8,955 nt of DNA from Clostridiales bacterium (GTDB taxonomy: Bacteria > Bacillota > Clostridia > Oscillospirales > QAMX01), in NCBI GenBank assembly GCA_003149835.1, contig QAMX01000119.1, positions 1 through 8,955 of the forward strand, given 5' to 3'. The position numbers and the translations under genes are program-made. This document shows, in pieces, positions 1 through 6,303 of the stretch. How positions within the stretch are numbered: position 1 is the first letter of the stretch; each line of letters begins with the position of its first letter. A model generated the notes under the pieces. That model was not told the origin of the DNA. It was given only the letters and a program-made list of their open reading frames with translations, and searched no databases.

Positions 1-303
1 CTGATCGCGCCGCGGCATGTGCTGCTGACCGAGGCGGAGGAGGACAAATGGGCGAACCCTTACGGCGCCTATGTCAACACCGTGCTGGCCCGCGAGATCT
101 GCGCTTTTCTGGGTCATGAGGAAACCGTCAACGGCATGACGATCCGGCCGGGCAGCCACGATCAGCTCGATCAGGACTGGCGCTATCTGATCGAATTCCT
201 CGACTGCGTTTTTTACGGTGTGGAACCGCAGACCGATTTCAACGCAGAGCATTTCGACACCTCTAAGCTCGAGCTCGGCTGGAGCGTACCGGCGCGGGGA
301 TAA
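1..303 (+). CDS. 3' end of an alpha/beta-hydrolase, glucuronoyl esterase (CE15)-like
   Basis: The 5' part lies outside the window. The reading frame is open from base 1 and stops at TAA 301-303, so the first in-frame GTG (19) is not a real start. The visible 100 residues form the end of an alpha/beta-hydrolase fold. IAPRHVLLTEAEEDKWANP resembles the strand and loop before the last catalytic residue in CE15-type and acetyl-xylan-esterase-type enzymes. RPGSHDQLDQDW would carry the catalytic histidine (codon 157-159), followed by the C-terminal helix DWRYLIEFLDCVFYG. The nucleophile serine and the acid are not visible. CE15 enzymes cleave the ester between glucuronic acid on xylan and lignin alcohols. 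Family assignment from a tail alone is tentative, and another carbohydrate esterase is possible. The GH92 gene follows 84 bp downstream, which suggests a glycan-use operon. Confidence 0.6.
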   Translation: MIAPRHVLLTEAEEDKWANPYGAYVNTVLAREICAFLGHEETVNGMTIRPGSHDQLDQDWRYLIEFLDCVFYGVEPQTDFNAEHFDTSKLELGWSVPARG

Positions 304-387
304 AGCGCCGCGGCGCGTGACCGCGCGATCCGTCCTGTGTCGCTGTGAAGAGCGGCCGCACGATTTTTTACGAAGGTGGACAAAGCT

Positions 388-2445
388 ATGCATCCGATTT
401 CATACGTCAACGTTTTTCAGGGCAGCGGCGCCATCGATCTGCCGCAGCCGCAGGGGATCGCCGCGAGCTGGCATTTTATCAAGGCGCTCTGCGGCAATAC
501 CCACCCCGGCGCGGTGCTGCCGTTCGGAAAGCTCTCCGCCTGCTGCTATTCGGCGGGGTATTCGGCGGGCTACGGCAATCACAAAATAAACTGCGGCGGC
601 CCGATCCGCAGGCTCTACGACAAAAACAAATTTATCGGCATTTCCCATATGCACCAGAGCGGCATCGGCGCGCTCGGCTTTTACTATAATTACGCCCTGA
701 CGATTCCCTTCCTCGGCGCGCCCGACGCGGAGGCCCTCGTTCGGGACATCGCGGAGGAAGCGGCCGAGCCGGGCTACTATACGGTGACCGCGGCCGACGG
801 CATTTGTTCCGAAGTGACGGTGAGCGAATTCTGCGCGCGCCACCGCTACACCTTCCCGGTCAGCGGCGGCAAAATCGCCGTCGATTTTACAAACGACGGA
901 CTTTATGAAGGGGAGGACGTCTGTTCGCGGCCCCGCGAGTGGCGCGTTGAACGGATTTCGGACTCTGCGGCCGCCGCCGAGGTCACGTTGCAGGGCGTGC
1001 GGGTGTATTTCTACGCCGAGTGCCGCGGCGGCGGAGGCTGCGCGCTCTGGCGCGGCGGCGCAGAGGTCAGCGGCGCAGTCGAATGTGCGGAGGGAGAGGC
1101 TGCGGCGTCGCGCTGCGGCTGTGTTTTCTCGGCGGACGGAAACGCAGCGGAGCTCGTCGTGAGCGTTTCGCTGCGTAGTATCGAAAGCGCGCGTGAGGCG
1201 GCGTCGCGCGAGACCGCGCCGTTTGAAGAGGTTCGGCTGGCCGCGAAGCGGGCATGGGCGGAGCGGCTGGGGAAAATCGAAATTTTCACCGACAACGAGC
1301 GCGAAAAGGAGATTTTTTATTCAAACTTCTACCATACGCTGGTGAAGCCCTCGGACTGGCGCGGCGAGAGCTTTCTGTACAAAGAAGACGATTTCATGCT
1401 CGACTTCTGCACGCTCTGGGATATGTACAAGACGCAGCTGCCGCTGATTTTTACGCTCTACGGCGACGTGTCCGAGAAAATTGTCAACACCTACGCCAAC
1501 TTGGGCGAAGCGCTCGGCTTTCTGCCGCACACGCTGGTGCTCTGCGACCGCTTCCGCATCGAGGCGAAGCAGGCGCAGATGCTCGGCGTCTACGTGCTCT
1601 ACGACGCCTTCCGGCGCGGCGCCGGCGATCCGCAGAAGCTGCTGGCGGCGGTGAAGCGGGATCTGACCCGCGAGGAATACCGCGGCTTCTTCGAGACGGG
1701 CCGCTGCACGAAAACGACGCATACGCTTGACATGGCCGAGGGCTGCCGCGCGGCGGCCGAGCTGGCGCGCTGCTGCGGCGATGCGGCGCTTGCCGCGCAG
1801 CTGGAAGCGGCGGCGAGCCCGGTGTGGGGCGCCTTTGACGAGGCGACGGGGCTGCTGCGCGCCGACGCCGACTACTACGAGGGCAATCACTGGAACTATT
1901 CCTTCCGACCCATGCGCGACATGGAGACCCGGATGGCGCTGGCGGGCTCGCCGGAACGGTTTGCGGCGCTCTGCGACCGCTTTTTCGGCTATACGGACGC
2001 GGCCGACACTTCGGGGCGCTTCGAGGGCTTTAACAACGAGACGGATATGGAGGCGCCCTACGCCTATTTTTACGCCGGACGGCACGACCGGCTCTGCGAG
2101 GTAATCGACGCCGGCCTGACCTATATGTTCACGACCGGCCGCGGCGGAATCCCCGGCAACAACGATTCCGGCGGCCTGTCCTCATGCTATCTGTGGAACG
2201 CCGTCGGCGTGTTTCCGGTCAGCGGGCAGGATCTGATGCTCGTCGGCACGCCGCGCTTTGAAAAAACGGTCATGCACCTGGCGAACGGCGGGGATTTCAC
2301 CGTTGTGCGCAAAGGAGCGGGCATTTATGTCCGCGAGGCGCTTTTCAACGGCGAAAAGCTCGGCAGGCTCTGCTTCCCGGCGAGCCGCATGATGGCGGGC
2401 GGGACGCTGGAACTGACGATGAGCGAAACGCCGGCCGGCGGCTGA
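388..2445 (+). CDS. GH92-type alpha-mannosidase, cytoplasmic, divergent
   Basis: This is a 685-residue protein. ATG 388 is chosen because GAAGGTGG (372-379) sits 8 nt upstream; an in-frame GTG at 376 has no such site. The family layout is complete. An N-terminal beta-sandwich carries GNTHPGAVLPFG (residues 36-47) and FIGISHMHQSG (82-92). The (alpha/alpha)6 barrel carries LWDMYK around W344-D345 and YYEGNHWNY, with E498 as the likely general acid. GIPGNNDSGG holds D593, the likely base-side aspartate, and the C-terminal strand ends in GGTLELTM. GH92 enzymes are calcium-dependent inverting exo-alpha-mannosidases. Differences from the common pattern, recalled rather than aligned, are an Asn two residues before D593 where an acidic residue is often present, and NNETDMEAPY (549-558) in place of the usual GNEPSHH. 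No signal peptide is visible, so it probably trims imported oligosaccharides. Family call is firm; linkage is unknown. Confidence 0.88.
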   Translation: MHPISYVNVFQGSGAIDLPQPQGIAASWHFIKALCGNTHPGAVLPFGKLSACCYSAGYSAGYGNHKINCGGPIRRLYDKNKFIGISHMHQSGIGALGFYYNYALTIPFLGAPDAEALVRDIAEEAAEPGYYTVTAADGICSEVTVSEFCARHRYTFPVSGGKIAVDFTNDGLYEGEDVCSRPREWRVERISDSAAAAEVTLQGVRVYFYAECRGGGGCALWRGGAEVSGAVECAEGEAAASRCGCVFSADGNAAELVVSVSLRSIESAREAASRETAPFEEVRLAAKRAWAERLGKIEIFTDNEREKEIFYSNFYHTLVKPSDWRGESFLYKEDDFMLDFCTLWDMYKTQLPLIFTLYGDVSEKIVNTYANLGEALGFLPHTLVLCDRFRIEAKQAQMLGVYVLYDAFRRGAGDPQKLLAAVKRDLTREEYRGFFETGRCTKTTHTLDMAEGCRAAAELARCCGDAALAAQLEAAASPVWGAFDEATGLLRADADYYEGNHWNYSFRPMRDMETRMALAGSPERFAALCDRFFGYTDAADTSGRFEGFNNETDMEAPYAYFYAGRHDRLCEVIDAGLTYMFTTGRGGIPGNNDSGGLSSCYLWNAVGVFPVSGQDLMLVGTPRFEKTVMHLANGGDFTVVRKGAGIYVREALFNGEKLGRLCFPASRMMAGGTLELTMSETPAGG

Positions 2446-2453
2446 TATCCGCC

Positions 2454-2475
2454 GAATACCCATAGACGGGTATTT
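2454..2475 (+). terminator. weak hairpin after the GH92 gene
   Basis: AATACCC (2455-2461) and GGGTATT (2468-2474) form a perfect 7-bp stem with a 6-nt loop, and a G-T wobble pair can be added at the base. It lies 9 nt after the GH92 stop. Only three Ts follow, and the stem is AT-rich at its base, so termination may be partial. Its position between a finished gene and a new promoter supports the call. Confidence 0.4.
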
Positions 2476-2564
2476 CCTGCAAACGTATGTATGAAATCAG
2501 CCGGTTTTCGATGAGAAAAATGGGGATAAGACGGAAAAAATTGCCGAAAAACCCAAAATAAGTC

Positions 2565-2593
2565 TTGCAAATCGCATAGGACTATATTATAAT
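2565..2593 (+). promoter_or_regulatory. sigma-70/sigma-A type promoter
   Basis: A -35 box TTGCAA (2565-2570, 4 of 6 consensus) is followed by exactly 17 bp and a perfect -10 box TATAAT (2588-2593). This predicts a start near 2600 and an untranslated leader of about 60 nt before the methyltransferase gene. A-rich tracts at about 2535-2560 could act as an UP element. The rest of the 2446-2662 gap holds the hairpin at 2454-2475 and no coding potential that I would support. This is the only strong promoter I can see in the window and may drive the rightward genes. Confidence 0.75.
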
Positions 2594-2662
2594 GATGTTG
2601 TTTTCTTTATCAAAGTGGGGATTTGTCGGTTGGCAATCGCCGTATAAGGAGGGGTTGCGGGC

Positions 2663-3226
2663 GTGATACGGCTGTTGTGCGGCGTCCTTTCCTTTGCGCT
2701 GATGCTCGCCGGCGATCTCCTTTTTGCCTCTACGAGGCGGCCTGTCTGGAAAACCGCTTTTCCCGTCGGCTTTGCGGTGTGCGCGGGCTCAACGGTGTGG
2801 ATCGCGGTCGCCTGCGCGCCGGAGGCGTATGACGTGTGGCGGCTGGCGGCGTTTGGGATTTTGGCGGTTGTATTTGGCGTTCTGCTTGTCCACGCGCTGT
2901 TTTTTGCGCTGCCGGCCGCGGAAACCTATGGACTGAACGGCGGAAAGACCGCGGTCTGCGATTCGGGCGTCTACGCGCTCTGCCGCCACCCGGGCGTCTG
3001 GTGGTTCGCCATGCTGTACCTGTCGCTGTTTGGCATGGGCTTGCTTCCCCTGCCGGCTGCGCTCGTGTTTCCGGCGGCGAATTTTCTGTACGCGGCCGCG
3101 CAGGACAAGTGGGTCTTTGAAAAAACGCTCGCGGGCTACGCGGCGTATAAGCGGCGCGTGCCGTGCTTTCTGCCCACCGCCGAAAGCGTCCGCCGATGCA
3201 TAGGCAGGCGCGGAGGGAGGGGATGA
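2663..3226 (+). CDS. membrane methyltransferase, isoprenylcysteine/phospholipid methyltransferase-like
   Basis: This is a 187-residue integral membrane protein. It starts at GTG 2663, with AAGGAGG at 2646-2652 as its ribosome binding site. Hydrophobic segments lie at about residues 4-22, 31-51, 60-85 and 112-147. The second half carries the ICMT/PEMT-like signature: GVYALCRHPG (102-111), the RHP motif that helps form the S-adenosylmethionine site, then E153, L156, Y159, Y162 and VPCFLP (166-171). Relatives methylate isoprenylcysteine carboxyl groups, phospholipids or small lipophilic compounds; the substrate cannot be read from sequence. The last 14 residues (ESVRRCIG onward) lie beyond the usual VP..LP end. 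They are encoded by copy 1 of the 38-bp repeat, so this tail is probably repeat-derived rather than functional. The stop overlaps an ATG at 3223, and the GNAT gene starts 3 nt after the stop. Confidence 0.78.
   Translation: MIRLLCGVLSFALMLAGDLLFASTRRPVWKTAFPVGFAVCAGSTVWIAVACAPEAYDVWRLAAFGILAVVFGVLLVHALFFALPAAETYGLNGGKTAVCDSGVYALCRHPGVWWFAMLYLSLFGMGLLPLPAALVFPAANFLYAAAQDKWVFEKTLAGYAAYKRRVPCFLPTAESVRRCIGRRGGRG
3182..3219 (+). repeat. 38-bp stem-loop direct repeat, copy 1
   Basis: This copy matches 4020-4057 at 34 of 38 positions. Arms GCGTCCGCC (3186-3194) and GGCAGGCGC (3203-3211) pair over 8 of 9 positions (one G-U, one C-A mismatch) around an 8-nt loop (3195-3202). All four differences from copy 2 (3196, 3199, 3200, 3202) fall in that loop. 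The 3' part, GGAGGGAG, supplies the ribosome binding site of the next gene. The copy lies inside the 3' end of the methyltransferase gene. Confidence 0.85.
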
Positions 3227-3229
3227 GAG

Positions 3230-3997
3230 GTGCAGCCAGAGATGGATTTTTGGAAAATCACGGAGCAGTATTATTCAAACTGGACGGGTGTCGATATCGA
3301 AACCGTAAGCGATGGAGAAATTAGGAGCGTGTACAACGCCGAGAGAAACCTCGTTCCGTTTGGATATAACAAACCGTTCGACCTGTACGTATTTCGGTTG
3401 TCGCATAAAATAATCGTATCCTACGGGGATAAAGCCGCGGATAGCGTTGCTGCGTTTGCCCGTAAATTAGACACCGACGCTTCCCGGCAGGACATCAGCG
3501 CATTGATTCACACGATTTTTGGGCAGAAGCCCAGAGAAAATCTCAAATTTGTGTATACGCGGCCTCCGGAGGAAACGGCCGGAGCGATTGCCTTACGGCG
3601 CTGTGATTTTGAGCGTTTTTATGAATTTACTCTGCGCGTCCATCCGCAGATCAAGGACAGTGGAGAAGACCGCGCGTGGTTGCGGGACTACTTTCTGAGA
3701 AATGTCGATTTGGGTTGTTTCTGCGCTGTGGCGCATGACGGATATCTTGTCAGTTGCTCCGACGCGCCCTATATGCCCTATATGGAAAGCCTCGTGCAGG
3801 AAATCGGAATCAATACCTTGGAGGAATATCGCCGCAGAGGTTACGCAACCCAAGTCTGCCGGCTGGCGGCTCACAATATCATACAGGCCGGAAAATGTCC
3901 GCTATGGTCAACCAGCGCCTCCAATCGCGCCTCAGAAGCGCTGGCGTACCGGTGCGGTTTTGAAAAGTATGCGGATGTGTATGGGGTATCGTTATAA
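3230..3997 (+). CDS. GNAT-family N-acetyltransferase
   Basis: This is a 255-residue protein. GTG 3230 is preferred because GGAGG (3216-3220) lies 9 nt upstream. ATG 3242, four codons later, is a real alternative with GAGAGGTG before it. The C-terminal third is a GNAT fold: EIGINTLEEY (191-200) is the beta-4 strand and RRRGYA (201-206) is the acetyl-CoA pyrophosphate-binding loop (R/Q-x-x-G-x-G/A type). The following helix and ASNRASEALAYRCGFEKY (230-247) match the end of the domain. The N-terminal half (about 1-110) is not a domain I recognise; two-part GNATs of this sort occur in Bacillota. The substrate is unknown. Sampled lines contain 23-25 G/C per 60 at 3241-3300 and 3361-3420, against 41 per 60 at 4861-4920. 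Repeat copies flank the gene, which is consistent with later acquisition. Confidence 0.82.
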   Translation: MQPEMDFWKITEQYYSNWTGVDIETVSDGEIRSVYNAERNLVPFGYNKPFDLYVFRLSHKIIVSYGDKAADSVAAFARKLDTDASRQDISALIHTIFGQKPRENLKFVYTRPPEETAGAIALRRCDFERFYEFTLRVHPQIKDSGEDRAWLRDYFLRNVDLGCFCAVAHDGYLVSCSDAPYMPYMESLVQEIGINTLEEYRRRGYATQVCRLAAHNIIQAGKCPLWSTSASNRASEALAYRCGFEKYADVYGVSL

Positions 3998-4019
3998 TTC
4001 GTTCAGCTTCCCCTACCTT

Positions 4020-4057
4020 GAAAGCGTCCGCCGGTGTTTGGGCAGGCGCGGAGGGAG
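4020..4057 (+). repeat. 38-bp stem-loop direct repeat, copy 2
   Basis: This is the second copy of the element at 3182-3219, 838 bp downstream and 22 nt after the GNAT stop. The stem arms (4024-4032 and 4041-4049) are identical to copy 1, and the loop (4033-4040) carries all four changes. This copy is outside any gene I support. Read in the frame equivalent to the methyltransferase tail it would give ESVRRCLGRRGGRT, preceded by a proline in register with the FLP of the methyltransferase. It may therefore be a relic of a similar gene end. Confidence 0.85.
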
Positions 4058-4110
4058 AACGTGAAAAGCGGTCTTTCTACGGAGAACAGGCCGGAAGGGG
4101 AGACAAAGCG

Positions 4111-4578
4111 GTGGCAATACGCAATGCCGCGAAAGCGGTGATCCTGCGCGATGGCAAAATCCTTGTAAACAAGTGCAGAGACGAAGAAACCGGGGAAATT
4201 TACTATGATTTGCCGGGCGGCGGACAACGTCCGTTTGAAACGATGGAGGAAGCGCTTGTCCGGGAAGTCATGGAGGAAACCGGATATCGCGTCAGCGTTG
4301 TCCGTTTCGCCGCGCTCGCCGAAGAAATCTATCTCAGCGAGGAGCTGAGGGCCAAATACTGCGATTACTGTCATCGGATTTTGCATATTTTTCTCGTGCA
4401 ATTAGAAGAAAATGAAAAACAGGCCTGTTTGGAAATGGATTTTCAACAGGAGGCAAGCCTCTGGATTGGCTTAGAGTCTGCCGACAAGCTTCCCTTTCGG
4501 CCGGGCTCGTTAAACGGCGCGCTCCGGAAAATGGCCGGCGAAAGCCATCCGCTGTATTTGGGAACGGTTTATCGGTAA
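4111..4578 (+). CDS. Nudix hydrolase
   Basis: This is a 155-residue protein. The frame is open back to TTG 4018, but GTG 4111 is chosen because GGAAGGGGAG (4093-4102) precedes it by 8 nt and the protein then begins AIRNAAKAVILRDGK, the normal first strand of a Nudix fold. A perfect Nudix box spans residues 37-59: G37, five residues, E43, seven residues, R51-E52, V53, M54, E55-E56, T57, G58, Y59. The REVMEE glutamates bind Mg2+ for attack on a nucleoside diphosphate linked to another group. DLPGGG just before the box is also typical. The substrate cannot be inferred; relatives act on oxidised nucleotides, NDP-sugars or dinucleotide polyphosphates. It lacks extra domains and is probably cytosolic. 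It follows repeat copy 2 and shares the lower-GC look of the GNAT gene. Confidence 0.9.
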   Translation: MAIRNAAKAVILRDGKILVNKCRDEETGEIYYDLPGGGQRPFETMEEALVREVMEETGYRVSVVRFAALAEEIYLSEELRAKYCDYCHRILHIFLVQLEENEKQACLEMDFQQEASLWIGLESADKLPFRPGSLNGALRKMAGESHPLYLGTVYR

Positions 4579-4596
4579 ACAGCAAGGCGGCTGCGC

Positions 4597-4623
4597 CCGC
4601 GCTTTCCGCGCGGTTCCGTTTTC
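4597..4623 (+). terminator. candidate intrinsic terminator after the Nudix gene
   Basis: CCGCGC (4597-4602) pairs with GCGCGG (4608-4613) around a 5-nt loop, giving a 6-bp all-GC stem. It is followed by TTCCGTTTTC, an interrupted T-run. It lies 18 nt after the Nudix stop and 70 nt before the GH3 start. The broken T-run suggests partial read-through. I see no convincing promoter in 4624-4692 for the GH3 gene. Confidence 0.42.
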
Positions 4624-4692
4624 AATGCGTTTCATCAGAGTCATGAAAATTCAAATCGTGCCCCGCGATATCACACCGGAAAGGAGAGGGCT

Positions 4693-6303
4693 GTGCGCGT
4701 GCGTTTGCAGGACAAGCTCAAAAAGAGAGACGCCAAAACCCTGTGGGACGAATACTGCGGCTTTCTGGATCTCGACATTCAGCAGTATATGTATATCCAG
4801 AAGCGGCTGTTCGCCGAACAGATCCGGCTTTGGAGCCGTTCCGGGCTGGGCCGGCTGCTGCTCGGCGGCGCGGAGCCGAAGACGGTCGAGGAATTCCGTT
4901 CGGTGATGCCGCTGACGACGTATGACGATTACGCCGAGACGCTGCTGCGCAAGCGCGCCGACATGCTCCCCGACGAACCGCTGGTGTGGATTCAGACGAC
5001 GTGGGAGGGCGGCCTCCGCCCCATCAAGCTCGCGCCGTATACGCGGAGCATGCTCGACGTGTACAAGCACAACATCGTCGCCGTGATGATATTAGCGTCA
5101 AGTCGAAAAAAATACGACGTCAATATCGCGTCGGGAGACACCGTCCTCTACGGCGGCGCGCCGCTCCCGTATGCCACGGGGCTGATGCCGTCGCTTCTTG
5201 ACGAGGATCTTTCGCTGACATGGCTGCCGGACAATAACGAACATTCGAAGCTGTCGTTCTCCGAACGCATTAAAAAAGGCTTTGAGATCGCCTTCTGCCG
5301 CGGCATCGACTATTTTTTCGCCATCGGCAGCGTCGCCAACTATATCACCGAGAGCTTCGGCAAAAAAGGCGGCGGCAAGGGGCGCAAGCTGAAAATCGCC
5401 CCGCGCTACGCTTTCCGTTATCTGCGCGCCAAATATATCTGCAAGCGCGACGGCCGCGCCATGCAGCCCAAGGACATTTTCCGGATCAAGGGCTTTGTCA
5501 GCGCCGGCACCGACGCGAAATGTTATAAGAAAAAGCTCGGCGACGCGTGGGGCGTCATGCCCATCGAGATCGCCGCGGGGACGGAATCGACCTGCATCGG
5601 CGCTGAGACATGGGAGCAGAACGGCATGGTTTTCTTCCCCGACGCCTGTTTCTACGAGTTTATCCCCGAAGCGGAAATGCTCAAAAATATCGACAATCCG
5701 GCTTATACGCCGAAAACCTGTCTGGCCGACGAGGTCGTCAAGGACTGTAACTATGAGCTTGTGATCTCGGTTTTCAAGGGCGGCGCGTTTGCGAGGTACC
5801 GAATCGGCGACGTCTACCGCTGCGTTTCCGACAGCGTCGGCGGCTGTGTCCCGCGCTTTACGTTTGTCGACCGGGTGCCGCAGGTGATCGACATCGCCGG
5901 CTTTACGAGGATTACCGAGGCGTCGGTCGAAAACGTCGTCGCGCTTTCCAAGCTCGGGATCGGCGACTGGTTTGCGCGCAAAGAATTTACAGCCAACAAC
6001 TGTCCGTTTCTGCACCTGTATCTGGAAATGGACGAAACGGCGATGCTCTCCGACGCGGTCAGCAAATCGGTGCTCGCGGAGCATTTGACCGTTTATTTCA
6101 AACACTGCGACAGCGATTATGAAGATCTGAAAAAGCTTTTGGAGATCGACCCGTTGCAGATTACGATTTTGAAAAGCGGGACGGTCAAAAAATATGAACG
6201 CCAGTCGGGGACGTCGCTTCCGCGCATCAACCCGTCGGACATCGACGTGATCTCGCTGCTTCGCATGCACGGCAACGTTTCGGGAAGGGAAGTGAAGAGA
6301 TGA
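4693..6303 (+). CDS. GH3 auxin-responsive promoter family protein (acyl-adenylating/amide synthetase-like)
   Basis: This is a 536-residue soluble protein. GTG 4693 is chosen with AAGGAG (4681-4686) 6 nt upstream; GTG 4699 is also in frame but more distant. The firefly-luciferase-like GH3 fold is recognisable. VMPLTTYDDY (71-80) precedes QTTWEGG (101-107), which takes the place of the usual SSGTTG phosphate loop. GTEST (296-300) matches the adenine/acyl-site motif, FYEFIP (320-325) is a GH3 hallmark, and YRIGDVYR (369-376, D373) is the ribose-binding motif. FVDRVPQVIDIAG (391-403) begins the hinge to the C-terminal domain. Plant GH3 enzymes adenylate carboxylic acids such as indole-acetate or jasmonate and join them to amino acids. 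Bacterial members are poorly characterised, and the substrate here is unknown. The changed phosphate loop leaves activity open. The stop TGA overlaps the start of the next gene (ATGA), implying coupled translation. Confidence 0.82.
   Translation: MRVRLQDKLKKRDAKTLWDEYCGFLDLDIQQYMYIQKRLFAEQIRLWSRSGLGRLLLGGAEPKTVEEFRSVMPLTTYDDYAETLLRKRADMLPDEPLVWIQTTWEGGLRPIKLAPYTRSMLDVYKHNIVAVMILASSRKKYDVNIASGDTVLYGGAPLPYATGLMPSLLDEDLSLTWLPDNNEHSKLSFSERIKKGFEIAFCRGIDYFFAIGSVANYITESFGKKGGGKGRKLKIAPRYAFRYLRAKYICKRDGRAMQPKDIFRIKGFVSAGTDAKCYKKKLGDAWGVMPIEIAAGTESTCIGAETWEQNGMVFFPDACFYEFIPEAEMLKNIDNPAYTPKTCLADEVVKDCNYELVISVFKGGAFARYRIGDVYRCVSDSVGGCVPRFTFVDRVPQVIDIAGFTRITEASVENVVALSKLGIGDWFARKEFTANNCPFLHLYLEMDETAMLSDAVSKSVLAEHLTVYFKHCDSDYEDLKKLLEIDPLQITILKSGTVKKYERQSGTSLPRINPSDIDVISLLRMHGNVSGREVKR

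Noticed and set aside
305..326. GC-rich palindrome GCGCCGCGGCGC and a 5-bp hairpin with loop TGAC
   Set aside because: Such short GC palindromes are common at this base composition, and nothing links them to a function.
337..369. Possible terminator between the esterase and GH92 genes (stem around 340-355, T-run 364-369)
   Set aside because: The stem needs a bulge and a wobble pair, and the T-run is only reached through weak outer pairs. It sits directly before the GH92 ribosome binding site with no promoter after it, so read-through is more likely.
1321..2085. 254-codon open frame on the minus strand
   Set aside because: It is antisense to the GH92 core, rich in Arg, Ala and Val, and has no recognisable fold. 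It is a codon-bias shadow.
3182..4057. Integron cassette with attC sites around the GNAT gene
   Set aside because: The repeats lack GTTRRRY/RYYYAAC core sites and no integrase is in the window. The hairpin repeat is better left as an unknown element.
3182..4057. CRISPR array
   Set aside because: There are only two repeat copies, 838 bp apart, with a gene between them and no spacer-sized units or cas genes.
4018..4110. N-terminal extension of the Nudix protein from TTG 4018
   Set aside because: It would translate the noncoding repeat copy 2 and has no ribosome binding site. GTG 4111 has a good site and gives a normal-length Nudix protein.
5098..6270. 390-codon open frame on the minus strand
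   Set aside because: It lies wholly opposite the GH3-family gene, whose motifs and ribosome binding site are clear. Long antisense frames are expected in GC-rich DNA, and the translation shows no recognisable domain.
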